Below, piece by piece: positions 8,888-18,070 of a stretch of DNA of 33,687 nucleotides. The DNA is from Yersinia pekkanenii (GTDB lineage: Bacteria; Pseudomonadota; Gammaproteobacteria; Enterobacterales; Enterobacteriaceae), in NCBI RefSeq assembly GCF_001152565.1, contig NZ_CQAZ01000044.1, positions 1-33,687 on the forward strand. Direction: 5' to 3'. Every line of letters begins with the position of its first letter. The stretch's first letter is position 1. Under the pieces are notes generated by a model, which saw only the letters and a program-made list of their open reading frames with translations, was not told the origin of the DNA and made no database searches. Both the position numbers and the translations under genes were made by a program.

Positions 8888-9223
8888 TTATGCCGCTTTT
8901 TTCAGGCAGGTGCTCATAAAGGTTTTGCGAGTATCGCCTTTTAACGCTTTGCTGGCAGCCTCAGCATTACAGCTTTTCATTTTCTGCTGCTGTGGGGTCA
9001 ATGCTTTTTCATCAGGATGAACTTGCGCTTTCAAGCACTGGCTCATAAATTTCTTCCGGTCATCGCCTTTCAGCGATTGGGTCGTGGCCTGCTGATTGCA
9101 GTCAGTCATTTTTTTCTGTTGTGCGGCCTGAGCCGGTGAAGGTATTTTCGCTGTATCCGCCGCCATCACATTTGCACTAAGCAGTAATCCGGCTGAGAGT
9201 AACCATAGGGTAGTTAGACGCAT
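8888..9223 (-). CDS. psiF: PsiF-family periplasmic protein
   Basis: The 111-residue protein has a clear signal peptide (cleavage likely after VMA, residue 21, before ADT). Two tandem PsiF repeats follow, each with the pattern K(M)xxCNxxAxxxxLKGDxRKxFMSxCLK (about 37-65 and 81-109). E. coli PsiF (106 residues) is a phosphate-starvation-induced protein of unknown function. The cysteine pair in each repeat could form a disulfide in the periplasm. The gene stands alone, downstream of the gal operon on the same strand and separated from it by a hairpin. Confidence 0.92.
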   Translation of the reverse strand: MRLTTLWLLSAGLLLSANVMAADTAKIPSPAQAAQQKKMTDCNQQATTQSLKGDDRKKFMSQCLKAQVHPDEKALTPQQQKMKSCNAEAASKALKGDTRKTFMSTCLKKAA

Positions 9224-9356
9224 AGGAGTTCCTTAAATAATGTTGAGGGTCTGAAAGGGCGGGCAACAGGTCAACACCACCGCCTGACAGATGCCGTTAA
9301 GCGTAGATGCTAGTGCTGAATAAGGGTAGTAAATCAGTTATATCTTAGACGATTGG

Positions 9357-9380
9357 AGACTGCCGCCAGAGCGGCAATCT
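9357..9380. terminator. Hairpin just after galM
   Basis: AGACTGCCGC-CAGA-GCGGCAATCT is a 10-bp stem (one G-T pair) two bases beyond the galM stop. A T-run is seen only on the plus strand (TTT), not on the gal side, so it may act as an end-stabilising hairpin or a weak terminator of the gal operon. Confidence 0.6.
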
Positions 9381-9381
9381 T

Positions 9382-10446
9382 TCATAGCGCGATAAAGTGA
9401 TAAACCGTGGTGGCGCGGTAGGTTTTCCCCGGTTTTAACCAACAATCAGGTTGTGGCCATTCGGGGTGATTGGGGCTGTCAGGTAGAAATTCACTTTCCA
9501 GTGCGACACCAGTATAAGCGGCGTAGGTTCCACCATTGCGTGAGGGGGTTCCGCTAAGGAAATTGCCGCCATACAACTGCAACGCCGGTGCCGAGGTATA
9601 AACACTCATTTGTACCCGATTATCGGATGACCATAGATGAGCCGCAGGGCTTGCCGTGGCACCGCAGGTACGGTGCAATAGATAAGCATGGTCGTAGCCT
9701 TTAACCCGCTGCTGGCAACGGTCTTTTAGGAAGTCGCGCGCCAGTGTTTTCGGCTGACGGAAATCCATACCGGTTTTTTCAACATTCGCTAACCCACCGG
9801 TTGGGATCCCTTCACTGTCGACCGGTAAGTAACGGTCAGCAAACAACTGCAACCGATGCGCCCGAACGTCATGCCCTTCGCCATCAAGATTGAAGTAAGC
9901 ATGATTAGTCAGGTTCACCGGGCAGGTTTTATCAACCTGCGCCTGATAATGAATCTCCAGCCGGTTGTCTTCTGTCAATAGATACTGAACTTCAGCGGTC
10001 AGATTGCCGGGGAAGCCTTGATCACCATCCGGTGAATGCAGTTGATAAGTGACCTGTTTTTCATCCTGCTTAACTTTTCTCCAGCGCCGGGCATGGAAAC
10101 CTTCCGGGCCGCCATGCAGTTGGTTAGTCCCTTGATTAGCTAACAGATGGAGCGTTTCACCTTCCACCGTAATCTGTGCGTTAGCAATACGGTTGGCATA
10201 GCGGCCAACGGTTGCACCAAGATAAGCGGCCTGATGCAGGTAGTCGGCGGGGGTTTGGCAGCCCAACAGCAACTCGCGTTTTTCGCCCTCTTTCAGTGGC
10301 AGTACCGCAGATAACCAGGTCGCGCCCCAGTCCATCAGGGTTACACTCATGCCTGTTTTATTATGTAACTCAGTCAATTCAAAGGGATGACCATCCGGTG
10401 CTAACGGGTTAACACTGCTGGGCGCTACAGCGTCGTTCTTCAGCAT
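9382..10446 (-). CDS. galM: Aldose 1-epimerase (mutarotase) GalM
   Basis: GalM interconverts the alpha and beta anomers of galactose before GalK acts. The start ATG at 10446 gives 354 residues (E. coli 346), has AAGGAG before it, and overlaps the end of galK by seven bases (ATGCTGA), so translation is probably coupled. Motifs: [51 protein letters not shown] and [19 protein letters not shown]. The longer frame to 10473 would overlap galK further and has no better ribosome site. Last gene of the operon. Confidence 0.97.
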   Translation of the reverse strand: MLKNDAVAPSSVNPLAPDGHPFELTELHNKTGMSVTLMDWGATWLSAVLPLKEGEKRELLLGCQTPADYLHQAAYLGATVGRYANRIANAQITVEGETLHLLANQGTNQLHGGPEGFHARRWRKVKQDEKQVTYQLHSPDGDQGFPGNLTAEVQYLLTEDNRLEIHYQAQVDKTCPVNLTNHAYFNLDGEGHDVRAHRLQLFADRYLPVDSEGIPTGGLANVEKTGMDFRQPKTLARDFLKDRCQQRVKGYDHAYLLHRTCGATASPAAHLWSSDNRVQMSVYTSAPALQLYGGNFLSGTPSRNGGTYAAYTGVALESEFLPDSPNHPEWPQPDCWLKPGKTYRATTVYHFIAL

Positions 10447-11591
10447 AAACCTGCTCCTTGTGAAGCCTTGCATACGTAGAAGGTTTCTATCCTGCCGCCG
10501 CTGTGTGCTGGATATTCCCGCGCGACAGCAGCACGAACCGGCTCGACCAGCACAACTGGCATCAGCGCGACAATACAGCCACCGAAACCACCACCCGTCA
10601 TACGGACACCGCCTTGCTCGCCAATAACCGATTTTACAATATCCACTAAGCTGTCGATTGGTGGAACTGTGATCGCGAAGTCATCACGCATTGAAATGTG
10701 AGACTCCTGCATCAGTTGCCCCATCAATTTCAAATCACCGGCGGCCAGCGCATCAGCGGCGGCCAGAGTGCGTTCGTTTTCCGTGATCACATGGCGAGCG
10801 CGTTTAGCTACCACAGGATCTAACTCATCCTGAATAGAGAAGAACAGAGTAGGGTCTACATCACGCAAGGCTTTGACACCAAAGAAGCGGGCTGCGGTTT
10901 CACATTGTTGACGACGGGTGTTGTATTCGCTATCAACCAGGCCCCGTTTCACATTGGAGTTAATAATGACCACGGCAACGTCCTTCGGCATCGTCACGGC
11001 GCGGGTTTCCAAGCTACGGCAATCGATCAACAGTGCATTGTCTTGTTCACCCAGCGCTGAAATCAGTTGATCCATAATGCCGCAGTTACAGCCAACAAAT
11101 TGGTTCTCTGCTGCCTGCCCATTTAGTGCCAGTTCCACGCCGCTGAGGGGTAACTGATACAGTGACTGAAAGGCCTGACCTACCGCCACTTCTAATGATG
11201 CGGAAGAACTCAGGCCGGCACCTTGCGGCACATTACCGCTGATGACCAGATCTGCTCCGTCAAAATCGGCATGGCGCAGTTGCAAGTGTTTCACCACCCC
11301 GCGCACGTAATTCGCCCAGCGATATTCAGGGTGTGGAACGATGGGGTCATCAAGTGAGAATATGTCCTGCTGATTTTCATAATCAGCTGCAATAACACGA
11401 ATCTGGCGGTCATCACGTTTGCCACAACTGATCACGGTTTCATAATCAATGGCGCAGGGCAGTACAAAACCGTCGTTATAATCGGTATGTTCGCCAATAA
11501 GATTAACGCGGCCCGGAGCTTTGATAGTGATGTCAGGTTCATGGCTAAAATGTTGGCGGAAAATGGCCTGGGTATGTTGTTTTAAACTCAT
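10440..11591 (-). CDS. galK: Galactokinase GalK
   Basis: GalK phosphorylates alpha-D-galactose to galactose-1-phosphate with ATP. The 383-residue protein (E. coli 382) has the galactokinase signature [19 protein letters not shown] (about 28-46), the GHMP ATP-binding motif [15 protein letters not shown] (about 124-138) and the C-terminal [13 protein letters not shown] motif. Its ATG overlaps the galT stop by one base (TAATG), and its stop overlaps the galM start. All core motifs are intact. Confidence 0.98.
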   Translation of the reverse strand: MSLKQHTQAIFRQHFSHEPDITIKAPGRVNLIGEHTDYNDGFVLPCAIDYETVISCGKRDDRQIRVIAADYENQQDIFSLDDPIVPHPEYRWANYVRGVVKHLQLRHADFDGADLVISGNVPQGAGLSSSASLEVAVGQAFQSLYQLPLSGVELALNGQAAENQFVGCNCGIMDQLISALGEQDNALLIDCRSLETRAVTMPKDVAVVIINSNVKRGLVDSEYNTRRQQCETAARFFGVKALRDVDPTLFFSIQDELDPVVAKRARHVITENERTLAAADALAAGDLKLMGQLMQESHISMRDDFAITVPPIDSLVDIVKSVIGEQGGVRMTGGGFGGCIVALMPVVLVEPVRAAVAREYPAHSGGRIETFYVCKASQGAGLC

Positions 11592-12640
11592 TATTTGACT
11601 CCGGCTTCTCGATAATGAACATCACTTACTGCCCGCAGGTATTCAGCCGCCTGTTCTGCTGTCAGGTCGCGCTGGGTTTCGGCCAGCATTTCATAACCCA
11701 CCATAAATTTCCGTACCGACGCTGAGCGCAGTAATGGCGGGTAAAAATGAGCATGTAGCTGCCAATGTGCGTTGTTATCCGCGTGATAAGGCGCGCCGTG
11801 CCACCCCATCGAATAAGGGAAAGAGCACGAAAATAAGTTGTCGTAACGGCTGGTGAGTTTTTTCAGGGCGATGGCCAGATCAATACGCTGTTCAGCCGAC
11901 AGATTATCTAACCGCAATACATGGGCTTTTGGCAGTAATAAGGTTTCAAATGGCCATGCCGCCCAGTAAGGGACAACCGCCAGCCAGTGTTCCGTTTCAA
12001 CCACCGTTCGGCTGCCGTCACGGCGCTCGCGCTCGGCATAATCAAGTAGCATTGGTGACTGATATTGCTGAAAATATTGCTGTTGCAGCCGGTCTTCCCG
12101 GGCAGCTTCATTCGGTAAGAAGCTGTTGGCCCAAATTTGTCCATGGGGATGAGGGTTAGAGCAACCCATCGCCGCGCCTTTATTTTCAAACACTTGAACC
12201 CAAGGATAGGTTTTACCCAATTCGGCACTTTGTTGCTGCCAGGTCTGAATAACATCGTCCAATGCAGGCAGAGTCAGTTGTGGCAAGGTTTTACTGTGAT
12301 CCGGTGAGAAGCAAATAACCCTGCTGGTACCCCGCGCGCTTTGGCTGCGCATCAGGGGGTCATCACTTTGCGGCGCATCGGGGGTATCGGGCATCAGCGC
12401 CGCGAAGTCATTAGTAAACACATAAGTTGACGCGTAATCAGGATTGATATCGCCGGTCACGCGGGTATTACCGGGGCACAAGAAACAATCAGAGTCATGC
12501 GCCGGTAAGCTCTCGCTCGCCGTGGCTTCTTGCTGACCTTGCCATGGGCGCTTAGCCCGATGAGGCGATACCAATACCCATTGGTCATTCAATGGGTTAT
12601 ATCTGCGATGTGGATGATCCACAGGGTTAAAATCAGTCAT
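11591..12640 (-). CDS. galT: Galactose-1-phosphate uridylyltransferase GalT
   Basis: GalT exchanges UMP between UDP-glucose and galactose-1-phosphate. The 349-residue protein (E. coli 348) starts [14 protein letters not shown] and has the type I GalT active site [11 protein letters not shown], whose second histidine is the uridylylated nucleophile. Cysteines of the zinc site are seen in DCFLCPGN (about 51-58). It starts nine bases after the galE stop and ends overlapping galK by one base. Confidence 0.98.
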   Translation of the reverse strand: MTDFNPVDHPHRRYNPLNDQWVLVSPHRAKRPWQGQQEATASESLPAHDSDCFLCPGNTRVTGDINPDYASTYVFTNDFAALMPDTPDAPQSDDPLMRSQSARGTSRVICFSPDHSKTLPQLTLPALDDVIQTWQQQSAELGKTYPWVQVFENKGAAMGCSNPHPHGQIWANSFLPNEAAREDRLQQQYFQQYQSPMLLDYAERERRDGSRTVVETEHWLAVVPYWAAWPFETLLLPKAHVLRLDNLSAEQRIDLAIALKKLTSRYDNLFSCSFPYSMGWHGAPYHADNNAHWQLHAHFYPPLLRSASVRKFMVGYEMLAETQRDLTAEQAAEYLRAVSDVHYREAGVK

Positions 12641-12649
12641 AACAACACC

Positions 12650-13666
12650 TTAATCGGGATAGCCCTGAGGATTATTTGATTGCCAGCGCCAGGTGTCTGT
12701 CGCCATGTCGTCAAGTGAGCGGCTGACTCGCCAGCCCAACTGTTCTGCTGCTTTGGTTGCATCTGCCCAATAAGCCGGTAAGTCACCCTCACGGCGTGGG
12801 GCAAAATGGTAGGCTAGCGGCTTGCCGCACGCTTTACTGAATGCCTCGACCACTTGCAATACACTGCTACCGACACCGGCACCCAAATTAAAGATATGTA
12901 CGCCGGGCTGGTTGTGTAGTTTTTTCATCGCCGCCACATGACCATCGGCTAAATCGACCACATGAATATAGTCACGCACGCCAGTGCCATCAGGGGTCGG
13001 GTAGTCTTTACCGAATATCGCCAGTGATTCACGGCGGCCAACCGCAACCTGAGCGATAAATGGCATCAGGTTATTCGGGATACCTTGCGGATCTTCACCC
13101 ATCGATCCTGATGGATGAGCACCAACCGGATTGAAATAGCGCAGAATGGTCATATTCCATTGCGGGGACGCCTGTTGTACATCTTGTAGAATCTGTTCAA
13201 CCATCAATTTACTGCGACCATACGGGCTGGAAGGTGAGCCAGTCGGCAAATTTTCAACATAAGGAATTTGCGGCTGATCGCCATATACCGTGGCAGAAGA
13301 ACTGAAAATAAAGTTTTTGACCTGGGCCGCACGCATGGCTTCCAGCAAGACTAACGTGCCGAAAACATTATTATTGTAATATTCCAGCGGCTTACTTACT
13401 GATTCGCCAACGGCTTTCAGGCCAGCAAAATGGATGACAGCATGGATAGAATGATCGGCGAATATTTTGTCAAGCAAAGCGCGATCACGGATATCACCCT
13501 GATAAAATTTAGGTGTGTAGCTGGTCAAATGGTGTATTCGGGCTAATACGCTGGATTTGCTGTTGCAAAGGTTGTCGAGGATGACCGGCTTATAACCAGC
13601 TTCAATCAATTGCACACAGGTATGGCTACCAATGTAACCGCTACCACCTGTTACCAGAACGGACAT
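12650..13666 (-). CDS. galE: UDP-glucose 4-epimerase GalE
   Basis: GalE interconverts UDP-galactose and UDP-glucose with bound NAD. The 338-residue protein (E. coli length 338) has the Rossmann motif TGGSGYIGSHT (6-16), SSSATVYGD (122-130) and the catalytic Y149-x3-K153 (YGRSK). GAGGAGT precedes the ATG. It is the first gene of galETKM. Its 5' coding region contains a second Gal operator (13632-13647), as in E. coli. Confidence 0.98.
   Translation of the reverse strand: MSVLVTGGSGYIGSHTCVQLIEAGYKPVILDNLCNSKSSVLARIHHLTSYTPKFYQGDIRDRALLDKIFADHSIHAVIHFAGLKAVGESVSKPLEYYNNNVFGTLVLLEAMRAAQVKNFIFSSSATVYGDQPQIPYVENLPTGSPSSPYGRSKLMVEQILQDVQQASPQWNMTILRYFNPVGAHPSGSMGEDPQGIPNNLMPFIAQVAVGRRESLAIFGKDYPTPDGTGVRDYIHVVDLADGHVAAMKKLHNQPGVHIFNLGAGVGSSVLQVVEAFSKACGKPLAYHFAPRREGDLPAYWADATKAAEQLGWRVSRSLDDMATDTWRWQSNNPQGYPD
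13632..13647. promoter_or_regulatory. Internal gal operator (OI) inside galE
   Basis: ATGTAACCGCTACCAC is, as I recall it, identical to the reverse complement of E. coli OI. It lies at codons 7-12 of galE. Its centre is 111 bases from the upstream operator (E. coli about 114). GalR bound to both sites would loop the promoter. Confidence 0.85.
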
Positions 13667-13697
13667 AAAAGACTCCTCGAATGACTTTTGTCTAAGA

Positions 13698-13706
13698 AAG
13701 ATAGCA
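13698..13706 (-). promoter_or_regulatory. Extended -10 of the gal promoter
   Basis: On the minus strand TGCTATCTT is an extended -10 (TGn plus TATCTT), comparable to TGCTATGGT of E. coli galP1, about 32 bases before the galE ATG. With a start site near 13691, the upstream operator centre is at about -60, as in E. coli. I found no clear CRP site. Confidence 0.6.
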
Positions 13707-13742
13707 CGACATTGTGTGGGAAAAGGTGATCTACGCTCAATA

Positions 13743-13758
13743 ATGGAATCGTTTACAT
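13743..13758. promoter_or_regulatory. External gal operator (OE)
   Basis: ATGGAATCGTTTACAT matches the reverse complement of E. coli OE (GTGGAATCGTTTACAC) at 14 of 16 positions, keeping the central CG and both half-sites. It lies 77 bases upstream of galE. Confidence 0.85.
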
Positions 13759-13885
13759 TTATTTTTTTTCTAGTTTAACCCCCGTAGAAGCATAAAACAG
13801 GGGAATGAGCAAGGATAGGAAAAAAATAGAGAAATTACGGTCATAACAAAGATCACTGAAGTGGTAGCGTTCCCATCCATCAATT

Positions 13886-13904
13886 CAGCAGGAATGTCCT
13901 GCTG
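13886..13904. repeat. Hairpin 1 between protease gene and galE
   Basis: CAGCAGGA-ATG-TCCTGCTG is a perfect 8-bp stem with a three-base loop. It lies four bases from a second, larger hairpin (13909-13955). Confidence 0.8.
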
Positions 13905-13908
13905 ACAA

Positions 13909-13955
13909 CCTACTGACCCGATATCAGTATAGAAAGGCTGTATCGGGTCAGTAGG
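13909..13955. repeat. Hairpin 2: perfect 15-bp inverted repeat
   Basis: CCTACTGACCCGATA (13909-13923) is exactly complementary to TATCGGGTCAGTAGG (13941-13955), with 17 bases between. It lies 17 bases after the protease stop, so it is probably transcribed with that gene. There is no T-run. The 306 bases between galE and the protease gene hold this pair of hairpins, the gal promoter and operator, and no other gene I can support. Confidence 0.8.
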
Positions 13956-13972
13956 TAATGCCGTAAATGGAG

Positions 13973-14791
13973 TCAGTGCGGTAAATAAAGTGGATAGGTG
14001 AAAAACAGCAAATGCATCAAGTTCAGAGCAAAATGAAACGCTACAGCCACCCATAAACGGCCACTCCACAGCCATGCCAGACCGTAAATCAGCCCCGCCA
14101 GTGTCGCGAATATCATCAATAATGGGCCGCCAGCAAGATGTGCGACGCCAAATAACAGCGCGGTGATGAGTAGTGCTGGATAGTAGCCTAGCCACTGGCT
14201 TAGCCGTTGTTGCAAATATCCACGGAACAGCGCTTCTTCCGCCAAACAAACAAAAAATACATTGGCGATAACAAAGGAGCCAATCCATGCAGGGGTGTGC
14301 ATTTCAATTTTCAGGCCGCCTAAGGTGACAGCTAACAATAACAATGCTGGCATGCTGACAATCAGGCCAACCCAGCCCATTCGGCCTATTGACGGGTGTT
14401 TATTGGCAATAAACAGGGTTGGCAGACCAGCTAGCAAGATAAAGGGTATCAACGCTTTATCAAGATTGTAATACATGCTGAAGGGGGCGCTGAGCGCACC
14501 TACTTCGACGTTATCCAACACCTTCAAATTGTTAAAACCAGGGACCCAATGTAGGAATAACGCAATTGCGGCTAATACCAACAGCAATTCCAGAGCAGCA
14601 GCCAGCCATTTATGTTGTCGGTATTTTTTCAGCAGCAGTACAACCGTCAATGTTAGCAGTAAGAATACGGCTGATGGGAGGGTCAGAACGCCATGATAAA
14701 AGGCAATCGACAGTGAGGAAACTAACAGAAACAGGGAAAGAACCCAGTTAATTGATAAGAAAAGCAACGAAGCAGCAAGTATGCCCCACAT
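13973..14791 (-). CDS. CPBP-family intramembrane metalloprotease
   Basis: The 272-residue protein has about eight hydrophobic segments and the CPBP (CAAX protease and bacteriocin-processing, Abi) motifs: EEALFRG with E185, E186 and R190, FGVAHLAGG with H218, and FHFALN with H253 and N257. These residues form the metal site in Rce1-type proteases. Substrate unknown; members process peptides, modify membrane proteins or give bacteriocin immunity. It sits between gal and mod genes, where E. coli has none. AAGGAATA precedes the ATG. Confidence 0.9.
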   Translation of the reverse strand: MWGILAASLLFLSINWVLSLFLLVSSLSIAFYHGVLTLPSAVFLLLTLTVVLLLKKYRQHKWLAAALELLLVLAAIALFLHWVPGFNNLKVLDNVEVGALSAPFSMYYNLDKALIPFILLAGLPTLFIANKHPSIGRMGWVGLIVSMPALLLLAVTLGGLKIEMHTPAWIGSFVIANVFFVCLAEEALFRGYLQQRLSQWLGYYPALLITALLFGVAHLAGGPLLMIFATLAGLIYGLAWLWSGRLWVAVAFHFALNLMHLLFFTYPLYLPH

Positions 14792-15095
14792 AAATATTCC
14801 TTTATTTTTACCCGTTATCTTTCAAACCGCAGATAGGTTGGTGGTTTGTATTCCTCGGCCTACCCACGGGTTCTCACCCCTGCTTGTCGCTTTGCTACAC
14901 GTTGAAATCTATAGAGTGTAATGCTGATGGTTACTGAGTATTTTAATTTATCTATCTATCTACCGCCTGCGCTAATATTGGCGGACGGTAGAAAAGAGAT
15001 AATAACATAGGAAAGAGAAGGAAATCGTCGCGTTACTTGAGGAAAGCTCCCATTTTTCCAGATAAATATAGAGGTAAAGGCTTGGCTGATAATAC
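14792..15095. other. Noncoding stretch between modF and the protease gene
   Basis: The 304 bases carry a CAAACC/GGTTTG dyad (14823-14848), three TCTA units (14951-14962), and a hairpin with CCGCC (14963-14967) and GGCGG (14980-14984) that may end modF transcripts. The stretch 14851-14935 resembles repetitive intergenic DNA but I see no partner in this window. The protease promoter should be near its left end; no clear hexamers. No gene seen. Confidence 0.5.
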
Positions 15096-16652
15096 TTAGC
15101 TTGGTAGTTTTTCCTGTTTATAGTGATAGATCCCGCTATCAGGAACGAAGGTCAGCCGGTGGGTAATGCACTGTGGCGCATCTTCAGCATGGTGAGAAAC
15201 GAACAATAATTGTGTTGCTCCTTCACCGATCATCACATCAATAAAACGTTGTACTAGCAGACGGTTAAGTGGGTCTAAGCCTTGCAATGGTTCATCAAGA
15301 ATCAACAATGCCGGGTGCTTAACCAGCGCTCGGGCAATCAATGCCAGTCGTTGTTGCCCCCAGGAGAGGCTGTGAAAGGGCTGGTTGGCGGCAGTGGCTG
15401 AAAACCCCAATAAATCTAACCATTGATCAGCTAATTGTTGTTGCCTGTCTGATATGGCCTGATAAATACCTATCGAATCGAAGAAACCAGATAAAATCAC
15501 GGTGCGCAGGTTGGTACTGACACGATAGTCCAAATGCAGGCTACCGCTGACATAACCAATATGGCGCTTGATATCCCAGATGGTTTCGCCACTGCCCCGG
15601 CGGCGGCCAAACAGGGTCAAATCATTGCTGTATCCTTGTGGATGATCGCCAGTTATCAGGCTGAGTAAGGTTGATTTCCCGGCACCGTTCTGACCTATGA
15701 TTTGCCAGTGCTCTCCGGGGTTCACCTGCCAACTCAGATTGTGCAAAATAGGGCGTTCATTGTATTCAACCACAATATTGCGCAATATAATCAGTGGTTT
15801 ATCTTGTGGTAAGCGATTTTGTTGTTGCGGGTTTTCTGTTTCCGGCAGCGACAGGCCATCAAGGTTTTCACTGTGCGCCAGTTGGGCTATCAGGGCTTCG
15901 GAAAGGAGCTGTTGGCGTGGGCCGGTCTGGGTCAGTTGGCAATCTGCCAACACGCCGACGTATTGCACAAAATCAGGAATGTCATCAAAGCGATTCAACA
16001 CCAAAACCAAGGTGACACCTTGTGCTGAAAGGGCAGATAACATCCCGGCTAACTGTGCGCGGGCTGCCACATCAAGGCCATCAAAGGGTTCATCCAGGAT
16101 CAACAGATCCGGTTGCGGCATCAGCGCCCGGCACAACAGTGTTTTTCGGGTTTCACCGGTAGAAAGAGATTTGAACCGACGTGAAAGTAAGTGGCTGATA
16201 CCAAATTGTTCTGCCAACTGTTGGCAACGCGGTAGGTTGCTGCATTCTTCCTGAATGATTTCAGCGGTGGTGCGCCCGGTGTCGTCCTCATCTGCACTGA
16301 GCAGATCGGTATTATTGCGCTGCCACTCTTCGTTGACCAACTGCTGAAGTTGCTCAAATGACAAACGCACCATATGGTGAAAATCGCTCTGGCGGCTGCC
16401 GTTCAAAAGGGTTAGTTCCCCTGATAATGCTTTGGCCAGCGCCGATTTACCGCTGCCATTGGCACCGACAAATGCCCAGCTATCACCAATAAATGAACAA
16501 CGAGCACCAATAAATGAACAACGAGCACCAATAAATGAACAACGAGCATCCAATTGCTTCTTATCACTCGAAAGAATACGTAACTCTGGCACGATGAGTG
16601 TTTGGCTGTCACTCAGGCGAAAACAACCTTGCGATATTTGCAATTCAGACAT
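15096..16652 (-). CDS. modF: ModF, tandem ABC ATPase of the mod locus
   Basis: ModF is a soluble protein with two ABC ATPase domains, linked to molybdenum use but with no proven transport role. Starting at the ATG at 16652 (SELQISQGCFRLSD, aligned with E. coli; GGAAG before it) it has 518 residues against 490 in E. coli. Domain 1: Walker A GANGSGKS (63-70), signature LSTGETRK, Walker B LLILDEP. Domain 2: Walker A GQNGAGKS, signature LSWGQQRL, Walker B LLILDEP. The extra length is mostly three copies of ARCSFIG (residues 36-56), from a 21-bp DNA repeat, placed just before the first Walker A strand. The frame is open, so the protein is probably made. Confidence 0.95.
   Translation of the reverse strand: MSELQISQGCFRLSDSQTLIVPELRILSSDKKQLDARCSFIGARCSFIGARCSFIGDSWAFVGANGSGKSALAKALSGELTLLNGSRQSDFHHMVRLSFEQLQQLVNEEWQRNNTDLLSADEDDTGRTTAEIIQEECSNLPRCQQLAEQFGISHLLSRRFKSLSTGETRKTLLCRALMPQPDLLILDEPFDGLDVAARAQLAGMLSALSAQGVTLVLVLNRFDDIPDFVQYVGVLADCQLTQTGPRQQLLSEALIAQLAHSENLDGLSLPETENPQQQNRLPQDKPLIILRNIVVEYNERPILHNLSWQVNPGEHWQIIGQNGAGKSTLLSLITGDHPQGYSNDLTLFGRRRGSGETIWDIKRHIGYVSGSLHLDYRVSTNLRTVILSGFFDSIGIYQAISDRQQQLADQWLDLLGFSATAANQPFHSLSWGQQRLALIARALVKHPALLILDEPLQGLDPLNRLLVQRFIDVMIGEGATQLLFVSHHAEDAPQCITHRLTFVPDSGIYHYKQEKLPS
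16485..16547 (-). repeat. Three 21-bp tandem repeats inside modF
   Basis: Three identical adjacent 21-base units at 16485-16505, 16506-16526 and 16527-16547 each encode ARCSFIG on the minus strand. As the unit is a multiple of three, copy-number change keeps the frame. Confidence 0.97.
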
Positions 16653-16761
16653 CATGCTTCCCATATTCTGCAACACATTAAGAGTGTTAGGGATAAGCGG
16701 AAAATGGGAAAATGTCAACAAGCAAACACCTTGTTTATGGGAAGTAATTAAGCTGAATTAT

Positions 16762-17553
16762 TCAGCAAAGTGTGGCGATAATGATCCGATCTGCATTGAA
16801 TTGTGCAATAACATCGCTGCCGACATGTAAATTCAGTTTGTGTAATTCGCTACTGTTTTGTGTCGAGCATAGGCAGGCTCCTCCGGTTAACGTCACGATG
16901 ACTTCGCTGTGGTCGTTACCTGGCTCAATACTGGCTACTGTCCCCGGTAGCGAGTTATCGGCAGCACCGGCCAGCTCCTGATCGGTGACCAGTTTGATCC
17001 AAGGCGCTTTAATCAGTGCCAACACTTCTTTGCCCGCGGAAAGCTGCAGGCGGTCAGCACTCTGCTGGGTCAGTGCTGCGAGTAAACGCGTTTTTCCATC
17101 GGACAGCAGAATATTGACGTGTTGCTGGACCTGCTGGTGGTCGCGTTCAATAAGTGTGCCGAAGAATTGATTACGGGCGCTAGTTTGCAGTGAGAAGCGG
17201 GAAATGGCCGCCAGTAAGCTATCGAGTGGCATCGAATCATCTTTCAGAGTATCAAACGCTTTTTGCTGGATCTGTGCGAGTAAATCATAAAGCTGAATGA
17301 GTCGCTCGCCGTAGCGGGTCAGATTCGCGCCACCGCCGCCTTTGCCTCCGGTTGCCCGTTCTACCAGTATTTCCTCTGCCAACATATTCATTTCGTTGAT
17401 GGCATCCCAGGCACTTTTATAGCTAATACCGGCAAGTTTTGCTCCCTGACTGATGGAACCGGTGTGCTGTATTTGTTTCAGCAATGCAATGCGGCGGGGA
17501 TCGGCAAACAGTCGTTGCTGAAGTTTTAACGTAAGTAGGATTTCGGCCTGCAT
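16762..17553 (-). CDS. modE: ModE, molybdate-responsive regulator
   Basis: ModE binds molybdate and represses modABC while activating molybdoenzyme genes. The ATG at 17553 aligns with E. coli (QAEILLTLKLQQRLFADPRR) and gives 263 residues (E. coli 262); the frame extends 18 codons further without support. N-terminal winged helix (about 1-110) with SISQGAKLAGISYKSAWDAINEMN and the conserved ERATGGKGGGGA loop; SARNQFFGT (about 127-135) opens the first of two Mop-type molybdate-binding repeats, ending DRIIIATLC. A matching operator lies before modA. Divergent from acrZ. Confidence 0.97.
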   Translation of the reverse strand: MQAEILLTLKLQQRLFADPRRIALLKQIQHTGSISQGAKLAGISYKSAWDAINEMNMLAEEILVERATGGKGGGGANLTRYGERLIQLYDLLAQIQQKAFDTLKDDSMPLDSLLAAISRFSLQTSARNQFFGTLIERDHQQVQQHVNILLSDGKTRLLAALTQQSADRLQLSAGKEVLALIKAPWIKLVTDQELAGAADNSLPGTVASIEPGNDHSEVIVTLTGGACLCSTQNSSELHKLNLHVGSDVIAQFNADRIIIATLC

Positions 17554-17663
17554 GATTTTTTGCTCCAGCGGGAAAGGGTTATTGTGACCTAACGAGGCCG
17601 ATCGCACGTTTGGCAGGTTACATTCTTTTGCTGTTAGTTAAAATAATAGGGTTCATTCATTAC

Positions 17664-17672
17664 TGATATAAT
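17664..17672 (+). promoter_or_regulatory. Extended -10 promoter for acrZ
   Basis: TGATATAAT contains a perfect TATAAT with a TG one base upstream, a strong extended -10, 75 bases before the acrZ ATG. No good -35 is seen, which extended -10 promoters tolerate. Flanking CATTACTG and CAGTAAATG form an imperfect dyad (17658-17684). Confidence 0.5.
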
Positions 17673-17746
17673 TTACAGTAAATGATAGATATTAGTTATT
17701 GTGGTAACGTGGGTTATCGCTTAATGAGCAGTAATGGGAGGCAGAC

Positions 17747-17887
17747 ATGTTAGATTTATTGAAAAGTCTGGTCTTTGCCGTGGTCATGGTACCGGTGGTA
17801 ATGGCAATAATTCTGGGGCTGATCTATGGGTTGGGCGAGGTGTTCAACATCATCTCCAAGACGGGCCACACTAAACAACGTTCTTAA
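17747..17887 (+). CDS. acrZ: AcrZ, small AcrB-associated membrane protein
   Basis: This 46-residue protein starts [20 protein letters not shown] and closely matches E. coli AcrZ (49 residues) through residue 35 or so. It is a single hydrophobic helix with a proline (P16) that gives the bend used to pack against AcrB, where it alters drug export by AcrAB-TolC. The C-terminal tail ([10 protein letters not shown]) differs from E. coli. GGGAGG precedes the ATG. Position between modE and modA is the same as in E. coli. Confidence 0.96.
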   Translation: MLDLLKSLVFAVVMVPVVMAIILGLIYGLGEVFNIISKTGHTKQRS

Positions 17888-17899
17888 TCAGATTGTTGA

Positions 17900-17938
17900 A
17901 TGCCCGGCAGATAAACGCCGGGCATTTTCATTTTTATC
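17900..17938 (+). terminator. Rho-independent terminator of acrZ
   Basis: ATGCCCGGC (17900-17908) pairs perfectly with GCCGGGCAT (17917-17925) over an 8-base loop, followed by TTTCATTTTTATCTTTT. Confidence 0.95.
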
Positions 17939-18023
17939 TTTTGTTTCATTTCCCCCTCTCTTTGTCACAACTCAAGATACCTCACATCTTGCCGATAAAC
18001 TGCATGACCTGCTTATGATGTTA

Positions 18024-18047
18024 CGTTATATTTCAATGTATATAACG
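18024..18047. promoter_or_regulatory. ModE operator in front of modA
   Basis: CGTTATAT-N8-ATATAACG is a perfect 8-8-8 dyad of the form found at the E. coli modA operator, ending 23 bases before the modA ATG. Molybdate-bound ModE should repress modA from it. Confidence 0.9.
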
Positions 18048-18070
18048 ATATCATTAATGCGGAGAGCAAC

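Noticed and set aside
13716-13742. CRP site at the gal promoter
   Set aside because: The segment has TTGA and ATCAC pieces on the minus strand, but the spacing does not fit TGTGA-N6-TCACA.
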